From the NCBI GenBank assembly GCA_900539185.1, contig UQBG01000007.1, forward strand, positions 54,671 to 118,670: a stretch of DNA of 64,000 nt, given 5' to 3'. This DNA comes from an uncultured Clostridium sp. (GTDB taxonomy: Bacteria; Bacillota; Clostridia; Lachnospirales; Lachnospiraceae). A program made the position numbers and the translations under genes. Shown here piece after piece: positions 17,884 to 25,643 of this stretch; position 1 is the stretch's first letter; the number at the start of each line of letters is the position of its first letter. A model generated the notes under the pieces. That model was not told the DNA's origin and did no database searches. It saw nothing but the letters and a program-made list of their open reading frames with translations.

Positions 17884-19266
17884 CTATAAGAAGAACACCA
17901 GCATATCAATGATAAATACCGGGATCAGACAACTCAGTGACCAACCCATATATCCGAAGAAGGATGGCATCTTCATGCCGTTTTCCTCTGCAATCGACTT
18001 AACCATAAGATTCGGTGCATTTCCAATATATGTATTGGCGCCCATGAATACTGCACCACATGAGATTGCCATCAGCATCTGCTGACTGATGGTTCCCACT
18101 ATCGTAGATACCCCGGTGGATGCTCCCAGCGATCCGGCAGTCGTCATGAATACCAGATAGGTTGGTGTATTATCCAAGAAGGATGATAATGCACCTGTTG
18201 CCCAGAACATCTGCCATGGCTCTGTCAGTCCCAGTTCGCCACCCTTTGCCTTCAGAATTAACAGGGCCGGAATCATAGTCACGAATATACCAACAAATAA
18301 AACTGCAACCTCCTGTATGGCATCCCAGCTAAAGTGATTTGCCTCCCGTACTTCCTTCTTCGTTGTAATCAGAGACAATGCTGCCGCAATCAGAATAATT
18401 ACGATCTCGATCATCGCAGGAACCGTCAGGCTCACCTCTCCTAAAATATGGAGTCCGATTACCTCACCTTCTGCATTCTGGAATGCAGGCATGGTCGGCA
18501 GGATACCACTCAAAATAACCGCAACCACGATCATAACCAGATAAATAATATTGTGTGCACCTCTTAACCGAATCGGCTTCTTATCTTCTTTGGCGATATT
18601 ATAGCTCATACCCAGCTTCTTATCCTTATTATAAAAGATTGTATCAATAATAAAGAATGCGATCAACAGGATGCCGAAGTTCATCAGCATAACCGGAAGC
18701 AGCGACAGACTCCAGAAAAACGGAACCCCACGCATAAAGCCCATTAACAGTGGCGGATCACCGATCGGAGTCAGGCAGCCACCAATATTAGATACTAAAA
18801 ATATAAAGAATACTGCTATCTGTGTCTTGTGTGGACGATACTTATTCGCCCGAATAATCGGACGGATCATCAGCATACTTGCACCGGTTGTGCCGATCCA
18901 GCTTGACAACAGTGCCGACAACAGCAAGAGAATCGTATTTGTTAACGGAGTTCCCTTGATGTCCCCCTCTAATGATATATTTCCCGTTACACAGAACAAC
19001 CCAAACAATAATACAATAAAGGTCAGATAATCTCCTATGATACTCTCTAAAAATCGTTCTGAAGCAGTCCCCAAACCATATGCTACCGCAAACGGAATCA
19101 AGAACAACAGGGACCAGAATAAAACAACCCATGGTTTCTTCTTCTCCCACCATTCCGGTCGAATCAATGGTATGATTGCTATACTTAACAGCATTCCGAC
19201 AAACGGAATACAACTCCACAACGGAAGCGAATTTCCAAGCTCTGCTGCCGACATTATCTCTCGCAT
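17884..19266 (-). CDS. NhaD-like sodium/proton antiporter (ion transporter superfamily)
   Basis: A 460-residue membrane protein with about 11-12 hydrophobic helices. Diagnostic segments are WIGTTGASMLMIRP, SNIGGCLTPIGDPPLLMGF near residue 165 and SFLDNTPTYLVFM near 365, the paired re-entrant motifs of the ArsB/NhaD branch of the ion transporter superfamily. Related proteins exchange cytoplasmic Na+ for H+; citrate or other anion transport cannot be ruled out from sequence. AGGAGG lies 8 bases before ATG 19266. It is a single-gene unit converging on the cytidylate kinase-like gene. Confidence 0.78.
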   Translation of the reverse strand: MREIMSAAELGNSLPLWSCIPFVGMLLSIAIIPLIRPEWWEKKKPWVVLFWSLLFLIPFAVAYGLGTASERFLESIIGDYLTFIVLLFGLFCVTGNISLEGDIKGTPLTNTILLLLSALLSSWIGTTGASMLMIRPIIRANKYRPHKTQIAVFFIFLVSNIGGCLTPIGDPPLLMGFMRGVPFFWSLSLLPVMLMNFGILLIAFFIIDTIFYNKDKKLGMSYNIAKEDKKPIRLRGAHNIIYLVMIVVAVILSGILPTMPAFQNAEGEVIGLHILGEVSLTVPAMIEIVIILIAAALSLITTKKEVREANHFSWDAIQEVAVLFVGIFVTMIPALLILKAKGGELGLTEPWQMFWATGALSSFLDNTPTYLVFMTTAGSLGASTGVSTIVGTISQQMLMAISCGAVFMGANTYIGNAPNLMVKSIAEENGMKMPSFFGYMGWSLSCLIPVFIIDMLVFFL

Positions 19267-19452
19267 TCTCGTTTCCTCCTTCTAAAAATCGTGCTTATAT
19301 TAGCATACTTTGCATACGAAATCAATACCCTACCCCGGCGATTCCGGCTAAGATTTGTCATATATACACACGATAAGGGAGCCGTCAAATAACAGCTCCC
19401 TTACCATCCTCATATCTTATATTATACCTGCTATGCTGTAATCCTGATATGC

Positions 19453-20478
19453 TTATTCAATCACCTTGATCCAGCCCTTTGGTGCCTCGATCCGCCCCAT
19501 CTGAATACCGGTTAAGGTATCATACAGCTTCTGGGTAATCGGTCCCATTGCTTCCATACCACTTGGCAGGCAGATCTCTTCACCATGATCTACGATCTTT
19601 CCGACCGGCGAAATAACGGCTGCTGTACCACACAGACCACACTCTGCGAAATCCTTCAGCTCATCCTTGTAGATTTCCCGCTCTTCTACTTCCAGTCCCA
19701 GATAATCCTTTGCCACAACCATCAGAGACCGTCTGGTGATCGATGGAAGAATACTGTTAGACTTCGGTGTAACAACCTTATTATCCTTTGTTACAAACAG
19801 GAAGTTTGCACCACCCGTTTCTTCTACCTTTGTACGTGTACCTGGATCCAGGTACATATTTTCATCATAGCCCTCCTTATGAGCTGTTACAATGGCATGA
19901 AGACTCATGGCATAGTTCAAACCAGCCTTGATATTACCGGTACCATGCGGTGCTGCACGGTCAAAATCGCTGATACGGATCGTAATCGGCTTAACGCCGC
20001 CCTTGAAGTACGGACCTACCGGAGTGGTCAGAATACGGAACTGATATTCATCTGCCGGCTTAACACCGATAACCGGATTAATACCAAACATATATGGGCG
20101 AACATACAGAGTTGCACCAGAACCATATGGCGGAACAAATGCTGCATCTGCCTTTACTGTATCAACAACTGCCTGAACAAACCGGTCTTCCGGAAATACA
20201 GGCATCTCCAGACGTGCTGCAGACTGTGCCATACGCTCTGCATTCAGATCCGGGCGGAAACATACGATATGTCCATCTTCCGTCGTATATGCCTTCAGAC
20301 CTTCGAATACCGTCTGTGCATACTGCAGTACACAAGCACACTCGCTCATCGTTATCATATCATCGTCAATTAACTGTCCTGCATCCCATGCACCATCCTT
20401 ATAGGTTGATACGAAACGCTTATCTGTCTTCATATAGGCAAAGCTTAGATTTTCCCAGTCAATGTTCTTCTTTTCCAT
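19453..20478 (-). CDS. ilvE: Branched-chain amino acid aminotransferase
   Basis: A 341-residue PLP enzyme of fold type IV, doing the last step of leucine, isoleucine and valine synthesis or the first of their breakdown. Visible are FEGLKAYTTEDGHIVCFRP, the PLP-region GTGNIKAGLNYAMSL, KVEETGGANFLFV and a C-terminal GTAAVISPVG loop. It matches the long bacterial BCAT type (about 340-360 residues) rather than the 300-residue E. coli type. I place the start at ATG 20478, 38 codons into the open frame, where GGTGTGGAG precedes it; the earlier codons overlap the promoter. Confidence 0.92.
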   Translation of the reverse strand: MEKKNIDWENLSFAYMKTDKRFVSTYKDGAWDAGQLIDDDMITMSECACVLQYAQTVFEGLKAYTTEDGHIVCFRPDLNAERMAQSAARLEMPVFPEDRFVQAVVDTVKADAAFVPPYGSGATLYVRPYMFGINPVIGVKPADEYQFRILTTPVGPYFKGGVKPITIRISDFDRAAPHGTGNIKAGLNYAMSLHAIVTAHKEGYDENMYLDPGTRTKVEETGGANFLFVTKDNKVVTPKSNSILPSITRRSLMVVAKDYLGLEVEEREIYKDELKDFAECGLCGTAAVISPVGKIVDHGEEICLPSGMEAMGPITQKLYDTLTGIQMGRIEAPKGWIKVIE

Positions 20479-20553
20479 AATCTCCACACCTTTCCATGTT
20501 TTATCAAAATCGTCATGGCAAAAATCGTAACATTCCGATTTCATTTGTCCTTT

Positions 20554-20582
20554 ATTGTAGTCCTTGTCTCTTCGACTGTCAA
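20554..20582 (-). promoter_or_regulatory. Promoter of ilvE
   Basis: TTGACA (20577-20582) and TACAAT (20554-20559) with a 17-base spacer on the minus strand, giving a leader of about 70 bases. No terminator-antiterminator structure is evident in that leader. Confidence 0.7.
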
Positions 20583-20589
20583 CCCACAT

Positions 20590-21468
20590 TTACTCTACCG
20601 TGATCCGGTAATCTGCCTCAAACTGCTTTCCCGGCCGCAGCTCGTTGCCATACTCTCTGTCTGCCAGCATGCCTGTAAAAGACTCCTTATCACATCTTCC
20701 ATACCATGGCTCGATGCAGACAAACGGCGCATGCTTTCCGGCCGGTGACCACAGTCCGAATAGCGGTGCTGTAAATGTAACGGTCAGATACGGCTTTCGA
20801 TCCGGTCCCGCCAGTGATACCTTATGCGCCTGTCCCCCCTCGATCACCAGTGCATCCTCATCAAACAGATGGTCATCGATTGGCAGACAGCCCTGCTTCG
20901 TATCGAGGATATGATCCTGGGATTCGATCAATCCGTTGCTGCTCAACTTTCCGTAGGTCAGAGCATTCGGAGTATCAAACAACAGATAACAGTCGGACTG
21001 CTTCCCTTCTTCCCCTACCGGACACATAAATGCCGGATGCCCTCCGATCGAGAAGAACATCGTCTTCGTATCCTTGTTTGTCACTCTCCACATTACCTTC
21101 AGGGTTCTCTCCTGCAGCTGATAGCCTACCTCTAACAGAAAATGAAACGGATACTTCTCCATCGTTTCTTCATTTGCCTCCAGGGAAAACCATATGGTAT
21201 CGACTGTATGCTCCGTCATCCGAAAGGTCATATCTCTGGCAAAGCCATGCTGTGTCATCGGATAGCACTTTCCGTTATACTGAAACTCTTTATTCTTTAA
21301 GCTTCCCACAAACGGAAACAAGACCGGCGAGCGTCTGCCCCAATACTTTCCATCCCCATACCACAGATACTGTTTCTCCGTTGCTATATCCTGAATGGTC
21401 ATCAGCTCTGCTCCATCGTCCGAGATCTGAACTCTAAGTGCTCCACTCTGCAGTGTATGTATTGCCAT
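20590..21468 (-). CDS. Aldose 1-epimerase family protein (LacX-like)
   Basis: A 292-residue beta-sandwich protein of the galactose mutarotase-like family, LacX branch: GKYWGRRSPVLFPFVG near residue 38, MTQHGFARDM near 70, IGGHPAFMCPVG near 140 and CIEPWYGRCD near 255. The His and Glu residues of these segments correspond to the sugar-binding and catalytic positions of mutarotases. It likely interconverts sugar anomers, but LacX-type members have not been assigned a firm substrate. An AGGAAGGAAACG stretch precedes the ATG. The promoter of ilvE lies at its 3' end. Confidence 0.82.
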   Translation of the reverse strand: MAIHTLQSGALRVQISDDGAELMTIQDIATEKQYLWYGDGKYWGRRSPVLFPFVGSLKNKEFQYNGKCYPMTQHGFARDMTFRMTEHTVDTIWFSLEANEETMEKYPFHFLLEVGYQLQERTLKVMWRVTNKDTKTMFFSIGGHPAFMCPVGEEGKQSDCYLLFDTPNALTYGKLSSNGLIESQDHILDTKQGCLPIDDHLFDEDALVIEGGQAHKVSLAGPDRKPYLTVTFTAPLFGLWSPAGKHAPFVCIEPWYGRCDKESFTGMLADREYGNELRPGKQFEADYRITVE

Positions 21469-21559
21469 CGTTTCCTTCCTCCTGCTTTTTCGTTTCTATT
21501 CTGCATTCCTTTTATTCATTGAACTTTTCGTTTCCTTTTTTGAGTGTAACACTAATACA

Positions 21560-21988
21560 CAAAAAGAGGAAGTGTTTTCTTTTATTGAAAAAGCACTTCC
21601 TCTAGTATCCGTTATTCATTTGTTATCTCCCTTTGAGATTGATTTGAGAAACCTTCCTCGATAATTAAATTCCCACACCGCCAGTTCTCATCAGCTTTTC
21701 AACTATAAAGTTCCGAATTCATTCATCTTCACTATGTTACTTGGAAAGGATAAGGGTTGTCTTGTAAGTCAATCCGCTTCATTCTATGTATTAACTACCT
21801 AGTGTCCCGGTTCTTCTTGCGTACGACAGGTACGTTCTATGTGGACTTTTTTCTTTGAATTATATTTTAAGGCGTTCTGTGTGGATTCTGTTCCATAAAA
21901 TAAATTCGTGATTGACTGATGTTAGGTTTTCGTGTCCAATGGAATCTCCTCCTTTTCTTTTTATTTCAATGGTCTTTGCTTTAGCTAT
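21560..21988 (-). ncRNA. Probable structured noncoding RNA, about 430 nucleotides
   Basis: A consensus promoter (21995-22023) points into a gene-free stretch that ends in an intrinsic terminator (21564-21603). No frame between them is longer than about 30 codons with a normal start. The transcript contains a direct repeat (TCCACACAGAACG and TCCACATAGAACG, 40 bases apart), a GUACCUGUCGUAC-type inverted repeat, an AUCUC-AAAG-GGAGAU hairpin and GAGAUU near the 5' end that can pair with AAUCUC near the 3' end. I cannot assign a family; 6S RNA and the clostridial raiA-type RNA should be tested. A strong AAAGGAGGAG near 21950 leaves a short leader peptide possible. Confidence 0.5.
21564..21603 (-). 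terminator. Terminator of the candidate noncoding RNA
   Basis: On the minus strand AGAGGAAGTG pairs with CACTTCCTCT across an A-rich loop and is followed by five T residues. Confidence 0.75.
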
Positions 21989-21994
21989 GATTTG

Positions 21995-22023
21995 ATTATA
22001 CATAGTGTTCTCTTATTTGTCAA
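21995..22023 (-). promoter_or_regulatory. Consensus sigma-A promoter of the candidate noncoding RNA
   Basis: TTGACA (22018-22023), exactly 17 bases, then TATAAT (21995-22000): both hexamers match the consensus perfectly, so strong constitutive transcription is expected. Confidence 0.8.
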
Positions 22024-22140
22024 TACATTTTCAAAATATTTTTATTTTTTTCTAATTATTTTCAGCTATTCTTCTAATTAGACTCTATATCTTTGGTTTA
22101 TTTCCCTTTATTGTATGTACAATTAAAACAACTTTTTTCA

Positions 22141-22183
22141 CGCACAAAGCCCCCGCCAACATTCCTGGCGAGGGCTCTGTGCG
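22141..22183 (-). terminator. Terminator of the ammonium transporter gene
   Basis: An 18-bp stem with two mismatches (CGCACAAAGCCCCCGCCA with TGGCGAGGGCTCTGTGCG) lies 32 bases after the stop codon and is followed on the minus strand by a TTT-rich run. Confidence 0.75.
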
Positions 22184-22214
22184 TATTATGTGAAGTTTCT
22201 TCACTCGATATTAA

Positions 22215-23969
22215 TTATTCTACATCCTGCAGTGCAGCCATATCTTCTTCACCGGTTCTTACCTTAACAACCCGATTTACAGCGTATACGAAGATCTTAC
22301 CATCACCGATATGTCCGGTATACAAAGCTTTCTTTGTAGCTTCCACTACCTTATCTACCGGTATCTTGCTGACTACAACTTCTACCTTAATCTTCGGAAG
22401 CAATGTGGCATCCATCTCAACACCACGATACTTCTCTCCGGCACCCTTCTGGATACCACAACCCATTACCTGAGTAACTGTCATACCGGTTACACCCAGA
22501 TCGTTCAATGCCTTCTTCAGACGATCATATCTTGACAGCTTAGCGATAATTACAACCTTATTGATATCACTCTCAACCGGTGACATTGTAACCTTAACGG
22601 CTGCATTCTTCTGTGCATCAGATGCCTTGACGTAGTCATCCTCACCCAGATCGGTATTCTCATTAACCTCTGTCATATTTGCATTTACATCCATGATAGA
22701 GAAGCCTGCATATGCAGATGGAAGACCATGTTCCTTAATATCCAGACCTTCGATCTCTTCTTCTTCCGTAACACGAAGACCAATCGTAGCCTTAATGATC
22801 AGGAAGGTAATCGTCATTGTAACTGCGGCCCATGCAAGGATTGCTGCGATACCTAACAGCTGAATACCTAACAGCTTGAATCCACCACCATAGAAGAGGC
22901 CGGTCATCTCACACTCCGGAGCGGTCGGGGTTGCAAATAAACCAACTGCGATCGTACCCCAAAGACCATTAAAGCCATGAACAGCAACGGCACCAACCGG
23001 ATCATCTACATGTAATACATTATCTAAGAACCATACACCGAATACAACCAGTACACCGGATACAGCACCGATGATAGCAGAACCGGCTGCGTCTGTCACA
23101 TCACAAGGTGCGGTAATCGCTACCAGACCTGCAAGGGATGCATTCAAACTCATAGATACATCCGGCTTACCATATTTGATCCAGGTAAATAACATACATA
23201 CAACTGTTGCAACTGCAGGTGCAATCGTTGTGGTTAAGAAGATGCTTGCTAACTGGTCGGTCGTAGCTGCTGCTGCACCGTTGAATCCATACCAGCCAAA
23301 CCACAGAATAAATACACCCAAAGCACCGATAACCAAGTTATGACCAGGAAAGGCGTTTACCTTTACGACCTTGCCATCCTTCTTTACGAACTTTCCGATA
23401 CGAGGTCCTAATAAAGCAGCACCGATTAATGCAGTCAGACCACCTACCATATGGATAACTGAGGAACCGGCAAAATCATGATAGCCCATCTGAGCTAACC
23501 AGCCGCCGCCCCATACCCAGTGGGTTTCAATCGGATAAACAACTGCTGATATTACTGCAGAATAAATACAGTAAGATACGAACTTTGTACGCTCTGCCAT
23601 TGCACCGGATACGATTGTAGCGGCGGTAGCACAGAATACTAAGTTGAACACAAATGCCGGCCAGTCAAAGTTGGCATAATCAGAAAAGATATTCAAGGAT
23701 GGCTTTCCGATAAAGCCTCCGACATCTTCTCCACACAGCAGGCTGTATCCGATGAAAATAAATACAACCGTACCAATACAGAAGTCCATCAGGTTCTTCA
23801 TAATAATGTTACCGGCATTCTTTGCTCTGGTAAAACCAGCCTCCACCATGGCAAATCCTGCCTGCATCCAGAATACCAACGCAGCACCCATCAAGAACCA
23901 GACGCCCGTTAAGACGTTGCTCGTAGCACTGTCGACGATGGTACTCATAATCTCTTCACTAAGTTCCAT
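22215..23969 (-). CDS. amt: Ammonium transporter fused to a PII signalling domain
   Basis: A 584-residue protein joining two normally separate partners. Residues about 10-400 are an Amt channel with some 11 helices and the signature GSSVIHMVGGLTALIGAALLG; the twin pore histidines are in IHMVGG and VAVHGFNGLWG. Residues about 465-580 are a PII/GlnK domain with the T-loop segment EKYRGVEMDATLLPKIKVE and the closing GDGKIFVYAVNRVVKVRTGEE. PII normally binds Amt to close it when nitrogen is plentiful, so the fusion ties sensor to pore. I take ATG 23969, 9 bases after AAGGAG; GTG 23975 is too close to that site. Confidence 0.93.
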   Translation of the reverse strand: MELSEEIMSTIVDSATSNVLTGVWFLMGAALVFWMQAGFAMVEAGFTRAKNAGNIIMKNLMDFCIGTVVFIFIGYSLLCGEDVGGFIGKPSLNIFSDYANFDWPAFVFNLVFCATAATIVSGAMAERTKFVSYCIYSAVISAVVYPIETHWVWGGGWLAQMGYHDFAGSSVIHMVGGLTALIGAALLGPRIGKFVKKDGKVVKVNAFPGHNLVIGALGVFILWFGWYGFNGAAAATTDQLASIFLTTTIAPAVATVVCMLFTWIKYGKPDVSMSLNASLAGLVAITAPCDVTDAAGSAIIGAVSGVLVVFGVWFLDNVLHVDDPVGAVAVHGFNGLWGTIAVGLFATPTAPECEMTGLFYGGGFKLLGIQLLGIAAILAWAAVTMTITFLIIKATIGLRVTEEEEIEGLDIKEHGLPSAYAGFSIMDVNANMTEVNENTDLGEDDYVKASDAQKNAAVKVTMSPVESDINKVVIIAKLSRYDRLKKALNDLGVTGMTVTQVMGCGIQKGAGEKYRGVEMDATLLPKIKVEVVVSKIPVDKVVEATKKALYTGHIGDGKIFVYAVNRVVKVRTGEEDMAALQDVE

Positions 23970-24140
23970 ACGCACTCACTCCTTACTCATATTTTTCATC
24001 GTCCCGGTATCAGCATCTCATATCTCTGTTGGTGTCTGCCAACCGATGCACCACCGAAGCGATTTGATGTGGTTGAGTTTAACAACCTTTTTTTGATTTT
24101 TCTTGAAAAAAATGGACATGGTATTTTTTCAAAAAAACAA

Positions 24141-24169
24141 TTGACTTTCAAACCCATTGCGTGTAACAT
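24141..24169 (+). promoter_or_regulatory. Promoter of the downstream AraC-type regulator
   Basis: TTGACT (24141-24146), 17-base spacer, TAACAT (24164-24169). Transcription would begin near 24176, right at the start of a terminator-like hairpin. Confidence 0.6.
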
Positions 24170-24176
24170 ATATACG

Positions 24177-24218
24177 AACAGACAAAGAGGTCATATGAAT
24201 TTCTTGTCTGTTTTTTTT
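24177..24218 (+). terminator. Leader hairpin with T-run: possible attenuator
   Basis: AACAGACAA (24177-24185) pairs with TTGTCTGTT (24204-24212) and is followed by six more T residues. It lies between the promoter at 24141 and the regulator gene at 24280, so it could stop transcription early. A short frame (24195-24227, product MNFLSVFFMF) preceded by AAAGAGG overlaps the 3' arm of the hairpin and could act as a leader peptide; that role is inference. Confidence 0.45.
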
Positions 24219-24279
24219 ATGTTTTAAAGGTTTTTATGTTTTAAAAGGTCTTGGTTTTTAAGATTGGAGTGTGATTGCT

Positions 24280-25131
24280 ATGAATATTGATTACAAGAAG
24301 GACTGTCATTTCATTTTACATCAGCCGTTTCTTCAGGAGGGTACCTCAGACTATAACGCCGTAATGCGAACGGTTCCCTATCAGGCATTGTACTATGAGT
24401 TTCAGACCGGCGATGCAGAATCATGTAAGAGTAGCATTTCATATATTCCAAATGGATGCATGGATATTCTGTTCATCATAGACAAATACGGCAGCCGCAT
24501 GGAGCTTCTCGGCTCCAGTGTCGAGGTAAAAAAGATTCAGCGGTTTCCAAACGCCCGCTACTTTGGCATCCGTTTAAAGCCGGGCATGTATCTGTCCTAT
24601 CAGAATATGACCCTGCGGGATGCCACAAATCAGGAGTTTTTCTTCGAAGCTATCGATTCTGATCTGGAAATCTTCTTCCAGAAGCTGGACCGTGCCCACT
24701 GTCTGTCCGAAAAGATCGTGCTGTTTCACCGATTCTTTGATGCCTATATCAGTGCAACCGAGGTAAACCCACTAACCGGATATATCTTAAGTGAGATCAA
24801 TCTGTCTCAGGGCAATGTACGGATTCACACGCTGGCAGATGAGCTTCATTACTCCGAGCGTCATATCTCCCGTATCTTTCAGGACTCTATGGGAATCACG
24901 CCTAAGACCTTCGCACGGATCGTTCGTTTTCAGAATGTGATCGACTCGATCCTCCGTCAGCCTATGCTATCCCTATGTGACTACATATCTGAACTGGGAT
25001 ATTCGGATCAGGCACATTTTCAAAGAGAGTTTAAACAGTATACAGGGATCACCCCACGCAAATTTCTCGCATTTGCACAGAACAATCCCTATATCGAATG
25101 TCAATATCAAAATGAGCAGCAGGCTTCTTAA
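24280..25131 (+). CDS. AraC family regulator (DUF6597-type N-terminal domain)
   Basis: A 283-residue regulator. The N-terminal 140 residues hold a beta-rich domain with SYIPNGCMDILFII and ARYFGIRLKPGMY, resembling the AraC subfamily whose sensor domain is named DUF6597. The C-terminal 100 residues form the DNA-binding domain: LADELHYSERHISRIFQDSM as first helix-turn-helix and ISELGYSDQAHFQREFKQYT as the second. GGAG stands 10 bases before ATG 24280, better than the GTG at 24271. It is divergent from the amt-PII gene and may regulate it. It overlaps the convergent ybaK gene by 4 bases. Confidence 0.82.
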   Translation: MNIDYKKDCHFILHQPFLQEGTSDYNAVMRTVPYQALYYEFQTGDAESCKSSISYIPNGCMDILFIIDKYGSRMELLGSSVEVKKIQRFPNARYFGIRLKPGMYLSYQNMTLRDATNQEFFFEAIDSDLEIFFQKLDRAHCLSEKIVLFHRFFDAYISATEVNPLTGYILSEINLSQGNVRIHTLADELHYSERHISRIFQDSMGITPKTFARIVRFQNVIDSILRQPMLSLCDYISELGYSDQAHFQREFKQYTGITPRKFLAFAQNNPYIECQYQNEQQAS

Positions 25132-25625
25132 GGTGTATCTGCCGTAATATCTGCCACTTTTGCACGGAGAACCCGAACCAGATCTGCCGGTGTGATTTCG
25201 ATCTGGGAACCCAAACGACCGCCGCTGATGATTACGGTTTCATGATCCATAATACTGCTGTGTAATACGGACGGATAATTTTTCTTCATGCCGATTGGCG
25301 TACATCCGCCCCGGATATATCCCGTAATCTGATAAATATCCTTTACATGGATCAGTTCTACCGACTTTTCACCCACCGCTTTTGCAGCCTTTTTCATATC
25401 CAGTTCCCGATCAACCGGTATATCATATACATAGTAACTTCCACTTTTTCCGACTGCTACTAAAGTCTTAAAGCTCCGGTCATAAGACTGCCCCAGCATA
25501 TCCGCGATATGAACACCGTCTATGAATTCCTCACACTCATAGGTATGCACCGTATATGGAACCTTATTTTTATCCAGAATACGCATTGCATTGGTTTTAA
25601 CATCTTTTTCCTTGTCTTTTCCCAT
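25128..25625 (-). CDS. ybaK: YbaK/EbsC-type Cys-tRNA(Pro) deacylase
   Basis: A 165-residue editing enzyme that hydrolyses Cys mischarged onto tRNA(Pro). The YbaK fold is clear: MRILDKNKVPYTVHTYE at the start, SYDRSFKTLVAVGKSG near residue 45 and the conserved GYIRGGCTPIGMKKNYPSV near 105 with the essential lysine earlier in the FKTLV segment. Length matches YbaK (about 160). It sits 18 bases downstream of the condensin ATPase gene on the same strand and may be the last gene of that operon, though the function is unrelated. Confidence 0.9.
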   Translation of the reverse strand: MGKDKEKDVKTNAMRILDKNKVPYTVHTYECEEFIDGVHIADMLGQSYDRSFKTLVAVGKSGSYYVYDIPVDRELDMKKAAKAVGEKSVELIHVKDIYQITGYIRGGCTPIGMKKNYPSVLHSSIMDHETVIISGGRLGSQIEITPADLVRVLRAKVADITADTP

Positions 25626-25643
25626 ATCTTCTTATGCCTCTTT

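Noticed and set aside
23970..24140. Riboswitch upstream of amt
   Set aside because: The leader has no recognisable glutamine or other riboswitch core and no terminator pair.
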